Assembly (NCBI GenBank): GCA_947095585.1
Contig: OX352763.1
Location: 115,795,908-115,859,907, forward strand
Reading direction: 5' to 3'
DNA length: 64,000 nucleotides
DNA from: Nephrocerus scutellatus
Lineage: Eukaryota > Arthropoda > Insecta > Diptera > Pipunculidae
In this document: positions 22,746-32,759 of the stretch, piece by piece
Layout of the letters: every line of letters starts with the position of its first letter
Position numbering within the stretch: the first letter of the stretch is position 1
Notes under the pieces: generated by a model
What the model saw: the letters and a program-made list of their open reading frames with translations, nothing else
Database searches by the model: none
What the model was told of the DNA's origin: nothing
Made by a program: the position numbers and the translations under genes

Positions 22746-24079
22746 GCTAGCAAGTAAGAGTTTTGTTGTCATGACTTACGAGTACAACGCTCGTGCTTAC
22801 GACTATTAACATTTCAGTAAGCGATTAATTCCGTAGTGATCGTTTTACGAGTTTCATAAGCTTCCCATTTACATAATTTCCATCATACTATTAACAGAAC
22901 AGTGTTCCACTTTCACTGACTTCCTCAACCAACCAGCAAATTCTCCTAAGGATTTGCAAAGAATCAAGTTATTTTCCTCTAATCCCTGGAAAATATATTT
23001 CCCTTACCATCACAGCTTACATAACTGATAGCAAGAGAAGTTATGCCAAAAAGAAAGCAGAAATGAGATTTTCAACTTTGTCCTGGCAAGCTAAGTTCTT
23101 ATCAAGTTAGCTTGAACGGATTGGCAAACAGAGAAAACTTTAAAAACACACACGGTGCCACCATTTGCACTGCAACGGCTAAGGATTTGGCGAAAACGAG
23201 CAAAAGTAGATGTTCCCACGAACGGACACACATACTCGACACACGATGAAAGTAAATTCTTTGCACGTCAACCTATGCTGGATGGCTGAAATCCTCCATG
23301 ATAAAGATATCCTTATTACACCTGGGATTCCATTAGACAACGTGTAAAAGATTATCCGAAAAAAAATCCTCGACATGCAGAAGCAGATGAGCTTTTTCCA
23401 AAATCAGCAATTTCGTTCGGTTGTCAGGTATTGAATTAGCCATGGAAAGGAAGGTGCATGGATCCAGGAATAAAAGAAGGAGAAGTGCAATAACCTTATT
23501 CTATTTTCTGCACCTCATGATTACAGAAAAGTTGGTAAACTATTGACCTCCCTGGAGAATTCTCTATCCATTCGGTTTACTATGCCATTAGATTGGCATT
23601 GGACGATTCAATATTTTGGTTATTGGGAAATTCTCAGTTTCTCCATCAACTGTTACCGTATTTTCTTATTACAGACTGGTGTTATATTTATCACCTCTTA
23701 GCGTCTAAGTCGTGGCGAAGTAAAACCAAAAATGACTCATGGGCACCGGCTTTATGAAAAGAGTTTCCTTACAGTGAAATCATAACAGAGGTGAAACGAT
23801 TTATCCAATTGTGCCATATCAGCGACTATGGTTCCCACCTACAAGAAGGAAAACAACAAAAGCGGATCTCAAAAAATACGAACCGATATTGCCAGCGTTA
23901 AGGTAATAAGTACGGGTTACTGGCCTAAAGAAGCCGTCGGGAGTTATTGTCAGAGTATTATTTTCTGTCTGATATAGTCATACTACCATGGACGTCTTTC
24001 GAAGAGAGTTCTAAAAGATGGACTAGAAGGGCATGCCTTTTACTGTTGTGTCGATAGACAGCACTTAGGCAGAGTTTAA
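22746..24079. other. Unassigned stretch
   Basis: No reliable ORF or repeat. The last 100 bases may already belong to the heavily decayed 5' side of LINE-M copy 1, but I cannot place them. Confidence 0.45.
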
Positions 24080-25010
24080 AGATTTCTGGGCACTATCTTG
24101 CTCAGTTGGAAACCCACATTATGGAAAGAGTAAACAAGGCTACAATAGCTTTGCAGCTCAAGCAGGTAAGCCATTGGGTAAAGCTGGAGTAGTGAAAATG
24201 GACACTATCTTGTACATTGATATATATCTAACATTTTGGAAAGAGTTAACAATGCTTCATTAGCTTTATGCTCATGGAGGAAAGCCGTTGGAAAAAGATG
24301 GGGTTTGAAACTGGAGATGGTAGGTACTAGTTACACTGGTTTTGTACTGTCCTAGTAAAACGTGTACTTTTATATAAAGGACGCGTGTTCTGGCCAGCTA
24401 TTGACAAAGTCACATATAGAGAAGGTGCAGAGAAGAACATGTATACTAATTGGTGGTGTGCTGAGGATGACATCTACTGGAAATGGATCCAGACTGGACA
24501 CTGAACGACAAACTAATCGATAAAGACAAAATCTTGAATACACTATACCAGTCTTATACTTATACAATAAAGTTTTTAGAACTACATACGTCCAACCAGA
24601 GAATTCTGGAAAAGTTTCACAGACGGCTCCAAGCTAGATAGATTCCGTTCACCTCGCAGACTACTGCAGAGTGTACCAAGCTGAGGTGATAGCGATTGAG
24701 GAGGCACTGACTCCGTTGAAATATCATGTAATAAACTAATAGCTCTAATGGACATTGTAATTTAAGTGGACAGTCAGGCGGCAGTTCAGTCGCTGGAACC
24801 ATGAATTCATGGATGGCGTTGAACTGCCACTCTTTTATTAACAGGATGAGTTAGCATTTTAACGTCCATATAGTATGGTTACCTGGTCACTCAGACATCG
24901 TGCGAAACTGCAGGGCGGACGAACTTGATGTGAGGTGATGTTCGACTCGCGAGCTGATACTGAAAGGACAAGTGCAGGGAGGTCTATTATGAATTTGGTG
25001 CTTCGAAAAA
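24080..25010 (+). mobile_element. LINE-M copy 1: RT C-terminus and RNase H relic
   Basis: Heavily decayed plus-strand copy. LSWKPTL-like and ERVNNASLALCSWRKAVGKR sequence (24220-24300) matches the RT C-terminus seen in copies 3 and 5. Next comes EKVQRRTCILIGGVLRMTST near 24420-24480. RNase H pieces follow: CRVYQAEVIAIEEAL near 24665-24715, holding its conserved Glu, and GHSDIVRNCRADEL near 24890-24930. A short segment around 24120-24290 appears twice in diverged form. No open frame survives. Confidence 0.7.
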
Positions 25011-25799
25011 AGGCTAAATCATCGACAAAAAAGAGGTGTACAACAACAACACATATGTAAGAAAGTTTCACAAGCTTATTACTTGGACTTGGAAATACCT
25101 TAGAACATTATTTTGTCTGCAAATGATTCACTTCATTTTATTCAATCGACAACCTGTGAACAAATGAAATAAAATGCAACGTTGTATCCTTTTTGGATTG
25201 AATTTAAGTATTCCATTGCATGTCTGATGTGTGTGCACAGAGGAAATAAGGATTTCGAATCACACAACGGACGGACCATCGTTTGTTATTTATTATAATA
25301 TCGTATGAAGAGATTAAGGTTCTTTTAAGACAGTGGCACTGGAAACATCTCTCTAACATCCGGATAATCAACTTCAATATATGTGAACACATCTGCAAAA
25401 AAAAACTGGTGCAAATAATCGTATGGTTGTGATATTAAAGTAGGAAGCAAGAAGAGAGCATTCAGGGACCAGTACAATCAAATGTTCACTGCTGAACATC
25501 TTTTAAGGGTGCGATACCACAGCAACAATGGCAATTTGGGCGTTGTAATATTGTATTGTATTCTCATAAGCGTCTTAGATCATTAGCGCAGTACTAATCT
25601 GTGATATACGAGTACGTGTCTTTTGTTTTAAGATTTATTAACAGAATCCTTTGTGAGTCCCAAACCACTGTTGCCATATTCTTGCCAGCCGATCGTACCA
25701 CACTTCTTTGCCACCTCTACACTAATACTTTAAGTCCAGTTTTGACTCAGTGTGTGATGAATCCAAATTTTATCTGCAGTAGCAATTTTGTTAAAGATT
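25011..25799. other. AT-rich stretch, nothing recognised
   Basis: Chance ORFs only. No TE motifs seen. Confidence 0.5.
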
Positions 25800-26660
25800 A
25801 GACTAAAGTGGCAGACGGTAAGAAAAACCGACACACTAAGACCCGTATTGGTCCATTGTGATACCAAATGAATCGAGAAAATGTATTCCCCTACTCGTTG
25901 AAACATTTCGCGGCTTCATATGAAGCGCAAGTGACTACTAATGTCAGTATTGGTCAGATCATTAAGGTCATTTTAAAATAAAACTCCCAAATGGATCTTG
26001 AAGAGGGCTGGGCACGTACAGAGTAGGGGGAGAGTAGTCTCTTCCTCATCCTCGTCCATACAGCTTCTGAAGCCGTTCGAGAAAACGCCAAGAATTGCTG
26101 CATGCTTGCCTATGTGCCCAGTGATGATGTGCAATCTTCTTTTAGAGATCAAACACTTAGAGCTTTTCGGATCCAGCTTGGGCCATAACTGCTTCGACAA
26201 GTTGTTCCATTTGACCTTGTTTTTTTCGATAGAATACCGCTTTAACATAAGTTTGCATTTATCGAAAAATAATATTCGGCGCGACAGACCTTTGCGGTCC
26301 AAGGCCTTGCTTCTCGCGACCATTTGTGTTGCGCATTTATATTTTTGGACACAAATGGAAGAGACCTACAATTTAGGGCCGGCTCCGAACGGCGAATTGA
26401 GAAGCTTTCCGTGACAAGTTATTACTTTCGGAACGTCTGTCACCCATTCGCGAGAGGTGGGACACCGTCCGTGCATAATACTTTTGGCTGTTACTGAGAT
26501 TCGAACCACGAACCTCCTGCTCAGTAGCCAGGAGCATGTATCGAATGGTATGCTTAAAGAACGAATTTCAGGTAAAAAAGGGGCAGTGTGGTTCCATCTT
26601 TGGCAATCTTATCAGCTTTACAATCTCCTGGAATGCCTCTATCTGCTATCTATTCGCTTA
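25800..26660 (-). mobile_element. LINE-M copy 2: 3' region split by SINE-S
   Basis: Minus-strand 3' part of LINE-M parallel to copy 5 at 47470-48060. 25973-26254 encodes TKCKLMLKR-type sequence, KQLWPKLDPKSSKCLISKR, IITGHIGKHAAILGVFSNGF and a Cys-rich end SCMDEDEEET..LLCTCPAL. The copy resumes after the SINE at 26546 with sequence matching about 47970-48050. The 3' UTR down to 25800 is recognisable against 47460-47540. RNase H is mostly gone. Confidence 0.8.
26267..26533 (-). mobile_element. SINE-S copy D, 5'-truncated, with 12-bp target-site duplication
   Basis: Minus-strand SINE from the AATAAT tail and GGCGCGACAGACC through the body to a B box complement GAGATTCGAACC near 26490. It stops before the A box. 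Flanks are GCATTTATCGAA (26255-26266) and GCATGTATCGAA (26534-26545), a 12-base duplication with one mismatch. The matching unoccupied site in LINE-M copy 5 reads GCATGTAGCGATTGGTACG at 47964-47982. Confidence 0.92.
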
Positions 26661-26834
26661 TAATACGGTAAGCATTCTACCTTGCACTGACTTTTGACAT
26701 CCCAAGATAATGTAAAATTTTGGAACTCGTTTTGTCGGATTCTCCAATTTACTAAAGTTTTTCATGTGACGTCTTTGGTTATATTAGCCGGGCATTACCT
26801 TATAATCAACCTCTACTACTACTTGAAAACTATC
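26661..26834. other. Short unassigned spacer
   Basis: Nothing recognised. Confidence 0.4.
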
Positions 26835-27000
26835 ATTATACCTGAGCAAGAAGTTCTGTAAAGTGTTTGCGACGCTTAAGCTTATCTGCGAAGCTAAGAT
26901 GGCTATCGCTAGCGAAAGAATGAGAATGACCTGTTCGGAAGATAGTTACTAATCCAACGAAGCAGTTTGTTATGGACTCAATAAAACTGCATTTTTTCAA
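26835..27000 (-). mobile_element. LINE-K copy 3: internally deleted RT fragment
   Basis: Minus strand encodes LLRWISNYLPNRS joined almost directly to HSFASDSHLSFADKL. In copy 6 and copy 5 these are separated by the GVPQGS motif, so about 100 or more bases are missing. The catalytic ADD is changed to ASD. Confidence 0.7.
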
Positions 27001-27129
27001 AGCAAGCCTACCTACCTTCAAAGACGGTAGGACAAAATGATTAGTGGAATCACTACCCAAACACATTCTTTAGCCAGCATGCCGTGTGATAAGATGGTCC
27101 AAATTCTTGAATTTAAGAAGAACTTTGAA

Positions 27130-28135
27130 GTCCAAATAAGCACCAAGAAGGTATTCAGATCTGAAACTGAATATCGAGATATATCCGGGAGTCATAAAGT
27201 GGTATACGGATGGATAAAGGAAAGCAGAAGGCACGGATGCAGGAGTCCATGGGCCACGAACCAAGTACGAAAGATGGGATGTAGGCCAGATCCATTCTGT
27301 GGAATAGGATACCGCATAATGCGGAAAGAAATACACAGAATAGGTAAGGCAGCTGCTTCCGTAAGTTGGGAAAATCTACCAGGCATACGAAAAACAACTA
27401 TGGCCCAAAGAATACACCAAAGTCTCGATACCAATTGGTATGAGTCCCACGGTTTTTAAGGCGGAACTCCATGCCATTGAGGTCTGCGCTAGGATTAACC
27501 TTAACAAGGGTATTATCGGTGCTTCGATTTATATTTTTTCAGATAATCAGGAAGCACTGAAAGCGTTATCGTCCAACATAATGGACACAAAATCAGTTAA
27601 ATGCTGCTATGATGCACTGCAATCCTCAGCAAGACATAACAGGGCGAAGCTCGGTTGTGTCAGAATCTTCGTTCTTAGGACCGGAGCCTTACTGTGCTAT
27701 CGGCTGGGCTACCACCACAGCGATGATTGCTAAGTGGGAAAATAAACTTTGTCTAGCCCATTGGGATAATACCGCAGGACTTATCCAATCCAAACCATTA
27801 TCACAGGCCCTTCTCATAAAAGTAATTTCATGATCTAGACAAGGATAGTATCAAAAAGCTGGTGAGCTTTCTTACAGGTCACTGTGGCTTGCAATATCAC
27901 CTTAGCAGAATTAATCTGGGCTCAGACAATGAATGTAAGTTCTGCTCGGAGGATGATGAATCATCCGTGTACATTCTCTGTGTCTGTCCAGCATTGATCT
28001 GGTTAAGAAGATGTTTTTTCGATACGGCCATATGTTCGTCGGCGAATATGCGAAGCTCTCTCTCCTTTATTAGAAAGATTAGTTACACCCTATTTAACAA
28101 TAGATCGTTTTGGATCATAGTATCAGCCACTTAGT
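27130..28135 (+). mobile_element. LINE-L copy 5: RNase H and Cys-rich C-terminus
   Basis: Plus-strand LOA-like 3' half that shows RNase H for this family. First catalytic Asp in WYTDG near 27200, with AEGTDAGVHGPRTKY behind a stop. Then FKAELHAIEVCARIN (conserved Glu, about 27455-27500) and IYIFSDNQEALKALSSN (Asp, about 27530-27570). Between them, 27290-27445 is foreign and shares 44 bases with 29151-29194. After a frameshift, AIGWATTTAMIAKWENKLCL leads to the C-terminal Cys motif CKFCSEDDESS..ILCVCPALIWLRR at 27935-28010. It ends in the family 3' sequence (TAGTATCAGCCACT), where SINE-S copy E begins. Confidence 0.85.
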
Positions 28136-28266
28136 GGGCGCCGTGGCTCAGTGGAAATGCGCATGGCTCCTGAGCAGAAGGTTCGTGGTTCGAATCCCAG
28201 TAACACCAAAAGTATTTTGCACGGTGTCCAACACGAATAGGTGACAAACGTTCCGAGAGTAATAAC
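28136..28266 (+). mobile_element. SINE-S copy E: head and half body, no tail
   Basis: Plus strand. Starts GGGCGCCGTGG, A box TGGCTCAGTGG at 28144-28154, B box GGTTCGAATCC at 28187-28197, then CCAAAAGTATTTTGCACGG and a body up to GAGAGTAATAAC at 28266. A small deletion removes the CCACCTCTCG region. The 3' half and (ATT)n tail are missing, unusual for a target-primed insertion. Both pol III boxes match the standard A and B patterns. Confidence 0.9.
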
Positions 28267-28289
28267 GCTGGCTTCTTGAACTATGCTCA

Positions 28290-28470
28290 GGTTTTCTCAG
28301 TAGGATTTATATTTTAAGACTAAATGCCATACCTCTCTAATTCTAGAGGCCTCTTCGCAACTTAAATCATACAATCCACATTACTTTGGTTTCACAAACT
28401 TATTCCTGGAAGGGTTAGTCTCTCATACCAATAAGAATTTGTGATCGTATCAGCGGCGGTATCCACGGCG
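28290..28470 (-). mobile_element. LINE-K copy 4: EN-RT linker fragment
   Basis: Matches the minus-strand linker of LINE-K copy 6 at about 63860-64000. Shared strings on the plus strand include GCCTCTTCGCAACTTAAAT and TTGTGATCGTATCAGCGG. Strongly decayed, no open frame. Confidence 0.65.
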
Positions 28471-30544
28471 TTATTCCGAAAAATTATCGAAAAGTAAAAA
28501 TAACAAAATGGGATGTCATATTTCAAGTGCTTTCAAATCTACTCGGGAATGTTTGTTGCAAAACTTAAAATCCCCAAAAATCAAATCTCATCCATTATCC
28601 TTTAAAACTGTAAAAGTATTTCCTGGAAATACTGAAATGCAAAGAATAATCGTTCAAAAAACTTTTAATCTCTTAACTTGGCATAGACTTAAAATTGAAT
28701 GCTTTAGTCTCTTTTTTTGACTTTTATGCCATTCATTTTTTACTCAGATCTTAGAGCAATAAATAGCGTGAGGATGTCTTTATTCAATTTTCTTGTGGCA
28801 AGACTTAAAGAGGCTTTGCAAGTCAACAAAAATCAAAAGTTTCTTGCAGGCGCGAAAACTATGGCAGTCACACTGGATAAGTTTGCGAATCCTCGCACGT
28901 TTGTTTCACTTGCTGGAAAGTTTATTCCCTCTTTTTTCCTGATTTTTTTAAAATAAAAACTAACTAAAAAGCAACACAATGTATGACGAAAAGTTTATTC
29001 CAGAAGCAACTGCGAATGCGAATAGGATTATGTGTTGGTAGTCAGGAGTTTTTATATAAATTGTAGTTAAGAGGAGAACCAGACAATTGCGTGAGTTAGG
29101 TTTTCATATTGTGGCTGTAAGTCTTCCAAGTTAATTTGGATTGCGGCCAATGACCCAAAGAGTACACCAAAGTCTCGATACCAATGGGTATGAGCTCCGC
29201 CTGAAAGAGCTTATCCAAGTCAATTTGGATTGCGGCTTTGATTGATCCTTTTGAGAGGAAAATCTCGAGTCATTTGAGTCATTGATTGTGGGAAAATCTC
29301 TACTGAACTGTGCCACATGCAAAACGTCTTTCAATTCATGCAAAAAAATGTATCCTTAAACCTCACCATCTGAGCAATTATTTCATACCATTATGAGTAA
29401 AAAAAAGGAAAAAAGAAAATATCAATTTATATCCTGAATCCGAACAGATTGTGTGCGTCTTTATTTGAATAATGCATGCATTTGGCGGTGCCGCTACGTA
29501 CATCATGCGAAATGCATTTTCATTTCGTTGCTTTTTTTGTGTGCAATCGTATTTTTAATATAAGGAATGTGTGAACAGACGGTGCGCGCGTGGTACGGAA
29601 GGGAGCATTTTTTAGAATATTTCTAACGCCCCACATATGCTTCCTGTTCGCGTACACATAAATACCCTTAACCATTACCGCACCTGGTTGTGCCACCAGG
29701 TATTCCCACTCTCTGAACAGACAAAAAATAAATTTTAATTTTCTATCTAAACGTGGGGACTGGTGGCGGCAGGTTTGTTTATTTTTTTTTTCTTTCTATT
29801 TTCTTATCTTATTGCCATTTCGTGGAATTAAATGTGCGGTGTAGCGGATGGAGGAACACCCAATTTTATAAGGGAATAGTGTGTGGAGGATATATCAAAA
29901 TAATGCAAAAGAATTTACGTTGCGCTGTGCATATGTGTGGGGTGTGTTCATGTGTGTGCAGATAGAATAAATTCCGTTTAGACGTTCCTCAGGAGGAAGC
30001 CCATCATGCGAACATTTGCGCGATATTGAATTTGCACAGATATTTCGCAGGATCAGTGCATGTGAAGTTCAGAATTTTTTCCATTTATAATTTATGTGCA
30101 AATTAGTTTCCATCGTTAGCTACATGCTGCAGCATTTACCTAAGAGGATGTCTTTTAGATCCCTTCGTGAAGTGAACGATTCCTTTAACATTTCAATTTA
30201 AAATTTGGCGTTTGGAAAATTCATGAGATCTACGTGCCGCTCTGTGTTGCCATCATAATCGACATCATTAGGTATGATTATGATATATGATTAATATTTG
30301 TTTTTTACAATGGAAGTGCATTTTAGATACGAAGTTTTCTTTTAATGAAGAAAGAAAGATTAAGGATAAATCTGTATCCAAATTGTATCTAATGTTTGTC
30401 TAAATTATTTCGGAAACTCAATAGTAGAAAAAGGTAGTTTCAAATTTTATAATACGAGTATCTATTTTTGTAGCAGTGGCAAATCAACTCATTAACAGGA
30501 TTCCCATCAAGTTACCTTTTAGATTTGCGATAGTTTTTAAATTC
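28471..30544. other. Unassigned stretch with small repeats
   Basis: No host gene recognised. 29151-29194 matches 27401-27444 (CCAAAGTCTCGATACCAAT). Within the same patch TCCAAG.CAATTTGGATTGCGGC-like strings start at 29125 and 29214. Small ORFs at 28508-28720 and 28717-28956 look like chance. Confidence 0.5.
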
Positions 30545-30880
30545 TCTATATTAACTTCGCGTGTCTTTGTTTGTTTGTCGTGGAATCTTGCGATCAATTT
30601 TTAACCCACTTTCCAAAGTCGGATTTCATTGAAACTTTGCAAACATGTATACCTCCGACGACAACACTTTCTATTAAATTTTGGGCCCCGTTCAGTCAGG
30701 GGGTTCCCATACAAATATTTTACAAAATTTACACTTCCTATTGAAATTTTGAAGTGATCGGGCCCAAAGATCGGGGGCTCTCATACAAATTTCATACACA
30801 TGTGTATCTCCGGAGACAACAGTTTTTGTAACAATTTTGAAGTAAAGGGGCTCTAATATGAATTTTTTCCAAATGAACCT
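30545..30880 (+). repeat. Dispersed repeat AP, copy 2
   Basis: Longest clear copy. TTAACTTCGCGTGTC, GGAATCTTGCGAT, TTAACCCACTT, GGGGGTTCCCATACAAAT, TTGAAGTGATCGGGCC and ACACATGTGTATCTCCGG occur in this order, as they do on the minus strand at 1491-1805. Non-coding. Confidence 0.65.
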
Positions 30881-30984
30881 GGTTCAAACATTGCATCTCC
30901 TTTTAGAGAATTTACATCAAAAATTTTAATTTTTAAGGTTTGTTTTTTTACTTTGTTTTACATAGTTAAAGAAAGTATAGTAAT

Positions 30985-31380
30985 CATGAAAATTTTCGAT
31001 CGTATTGGACGGATTCAAATCCAATGTTCACCGCATTAACGCCGGTGTTCCTCAAGGCTGTGTTTTATCCCCGACACTATTTCCGATTTCTCCACCACCA
31101 CCTCTAATCCAAACCATTCCTTTGCTGATGACAGTACTCTTAGCTTTTCAGATGACTTCTCGCTTTCTGCGCACTTCGTCACAAGTGGAACTTGAGCAAC
31201 AACGTATGTTAAGCACGTCTTTTACTTAAAGTGGGATCTCCAATTATTTTACTACGGAGTCTCGACTCGCTAAAACTTTGCAACGGCACAAGACTGTGCG
31301 TAAAAAAGACGCTGGGTATTATAATTGAAGCGACATCTTGACAGGAAAGGAAGCGGGTAAAACAGAGTTTAACCTACGGA
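30985..31380 (+). mobile_element. LINE-K copy 5: RT core fragment
   Basis: Plus-strand RT core: NAGVPQGCVLSPTLF (motif B, about 31035-31085), then in another frame SFADDSTLSFSDDFS (catalytic Asp pair, about 31125-31170), then EQQRMLST. Followed by degraded thumb sequence. Joined frames show at least two frameshifts. Confidence 0.8.
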
Positions 31381-31709
31381 TACCACTCATTTCGACGGAT
31401 CTACCTTTTAAATTTAGGAGATTGTAATTTTAAGTAAAATTTGCGTTTTCGACGACGATCAATTAGTCGTAGGGGCAGTCTATTAAGTACTGCGGAGTAT
31501 AGATTTGAGATAGCCATGGATAGCCATGTTTTTCTCACGGACAGCTTTATTGTGCTTGCTCTAGGGTGGGTTCCCTTAAGAATTTATTAATCGATGCCGT
31601 AGTACCTATTTCTTCTTGCTCCTAAAGATGAAACTAAGAACGTTGTATATAATTATAATCAAATTATGCTTTAAATTAATGTTATAACTTTTTTAATTTT
31701 ATTTTATTA

Positions 31710-32657
31710 CTAGCTGACCCGACTGACGTTGTCCTGTCCCACTTTCAATAAATTTGTTTGTGATCGTTTTGTGAACTTGCGGAAAGCTATTTGTTTTGCG
31801 ATATCGCGTCACAGTATTAGTCACATCATTGTGTTATATTTTTTAACACAACACTGAACTCACACCCACTGACCTCCCGCCGACTGACCACCCGCCGACT
31901 GACCACCCACCCATTGACCTCATACACACTGACCCACCGCCCACTGAACTCACACCCACTGACCTCACAACCACTGACCTTCCGCCCACTAACCTCCCGC
32001 CCACTGACCACCTACTCATTGACCTCATACACACTGACCCACCACCCACTGAACTCACACCCACTGACCTCAAACCCACTGACGCCACGCCCACTTACAC
32101 CCGCGTTTCCCGGCTGCCCCATCCCACTGAACTCCCGCCAACTGACGCCACGCCCACTTACACCCGCGTTTCCCTGCTGCCCCATCCGGCTGACCCCCGC
32201 CCGCTGACCTCCCGCCCATTGACCACCCACCCATTGACCTCATACACACTGACCCACCCAGCCACTGACCTCACACCCACTGACGCCACGCCCACTTATA
32301 CCCGCGTTTCCCGGCTGCCCCATCCCACTGATGCCACGCCCACTTACACCCGCGTTTCCCGGCTGCCCCATCCCACTGACCCCCGCCCACTGACGCCACG
32401 CTCACTTACACCCTAATAGCTAATCAACTTACCAATCCAGAAAACTATAGAATCGACGTGAATTTGAGCCGAATCGTTCCATAAATAAGAATTTTCAGAA
32501 AAAAAACGATACCAGCGCCACCTAGCGGATGTTTTAATAGTTATTATGCTATTCCTGGCGGAGACAAATCCAACAAAACAAAAATCATAAAAATCGGTCC
32601 AGCCGTTCTCGAGTTATAAATGGTGTAACTAACCCGACTTTGTTTTATATATATAGA
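31710..32657. mobile_element. Unclassified TE with CTAGCTGACCCG start and internal minisatellite
   Basis: Begins CTAGCTGACCCGACTGACG at 31710 and ends near TTTATATATATAGAT at 32657. Near the 3' end are CAGCGCCACCTAGCGG and GGTCCAGCCGTTCTCGAG. This start and this GGTYCAGCCGTT..GAGTTATAA type of end are common in insect repeats, but I cannot assign the class: no transposase and no long terminal inverted repeat are visible. Its centre is the minisatellite at 31850-32415. Confidence 0.55.
31850..32415. repeat. GC-rich minisatellite, CCCACTGACC-type units
   Basis: Irregular tandem array of 10-12 base units such as CCCACTGACCTC and CCGCCCACTGA. A longer higher-order block, GACGCCACGCCCACTTACAC followed by CCGCGTTTCCCGGCTGCCCC, occurs four times (starting near 32081, 32142, 32281 and 32331). 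Strand asymmetry is strong: C-rich on plus. ORFs across it on both strands are repeat artefacts. Confidence 0.9.
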
Positions 32658-32759
32658 TTTGAATAATGTAGCTATTAACTTCAAAATACTCGTTTTGATA
32701 AAAAATTACACCTTATAGACAACGAGTAGATATGATTCTTCTCGTTCTAGCCCTGTCTA

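Noticed and set aside
31826..32416. Repetitive ORFs on both strands
   Set aside because: They are translations of the minisatellite; the peptide repeats follow the DNA unit.
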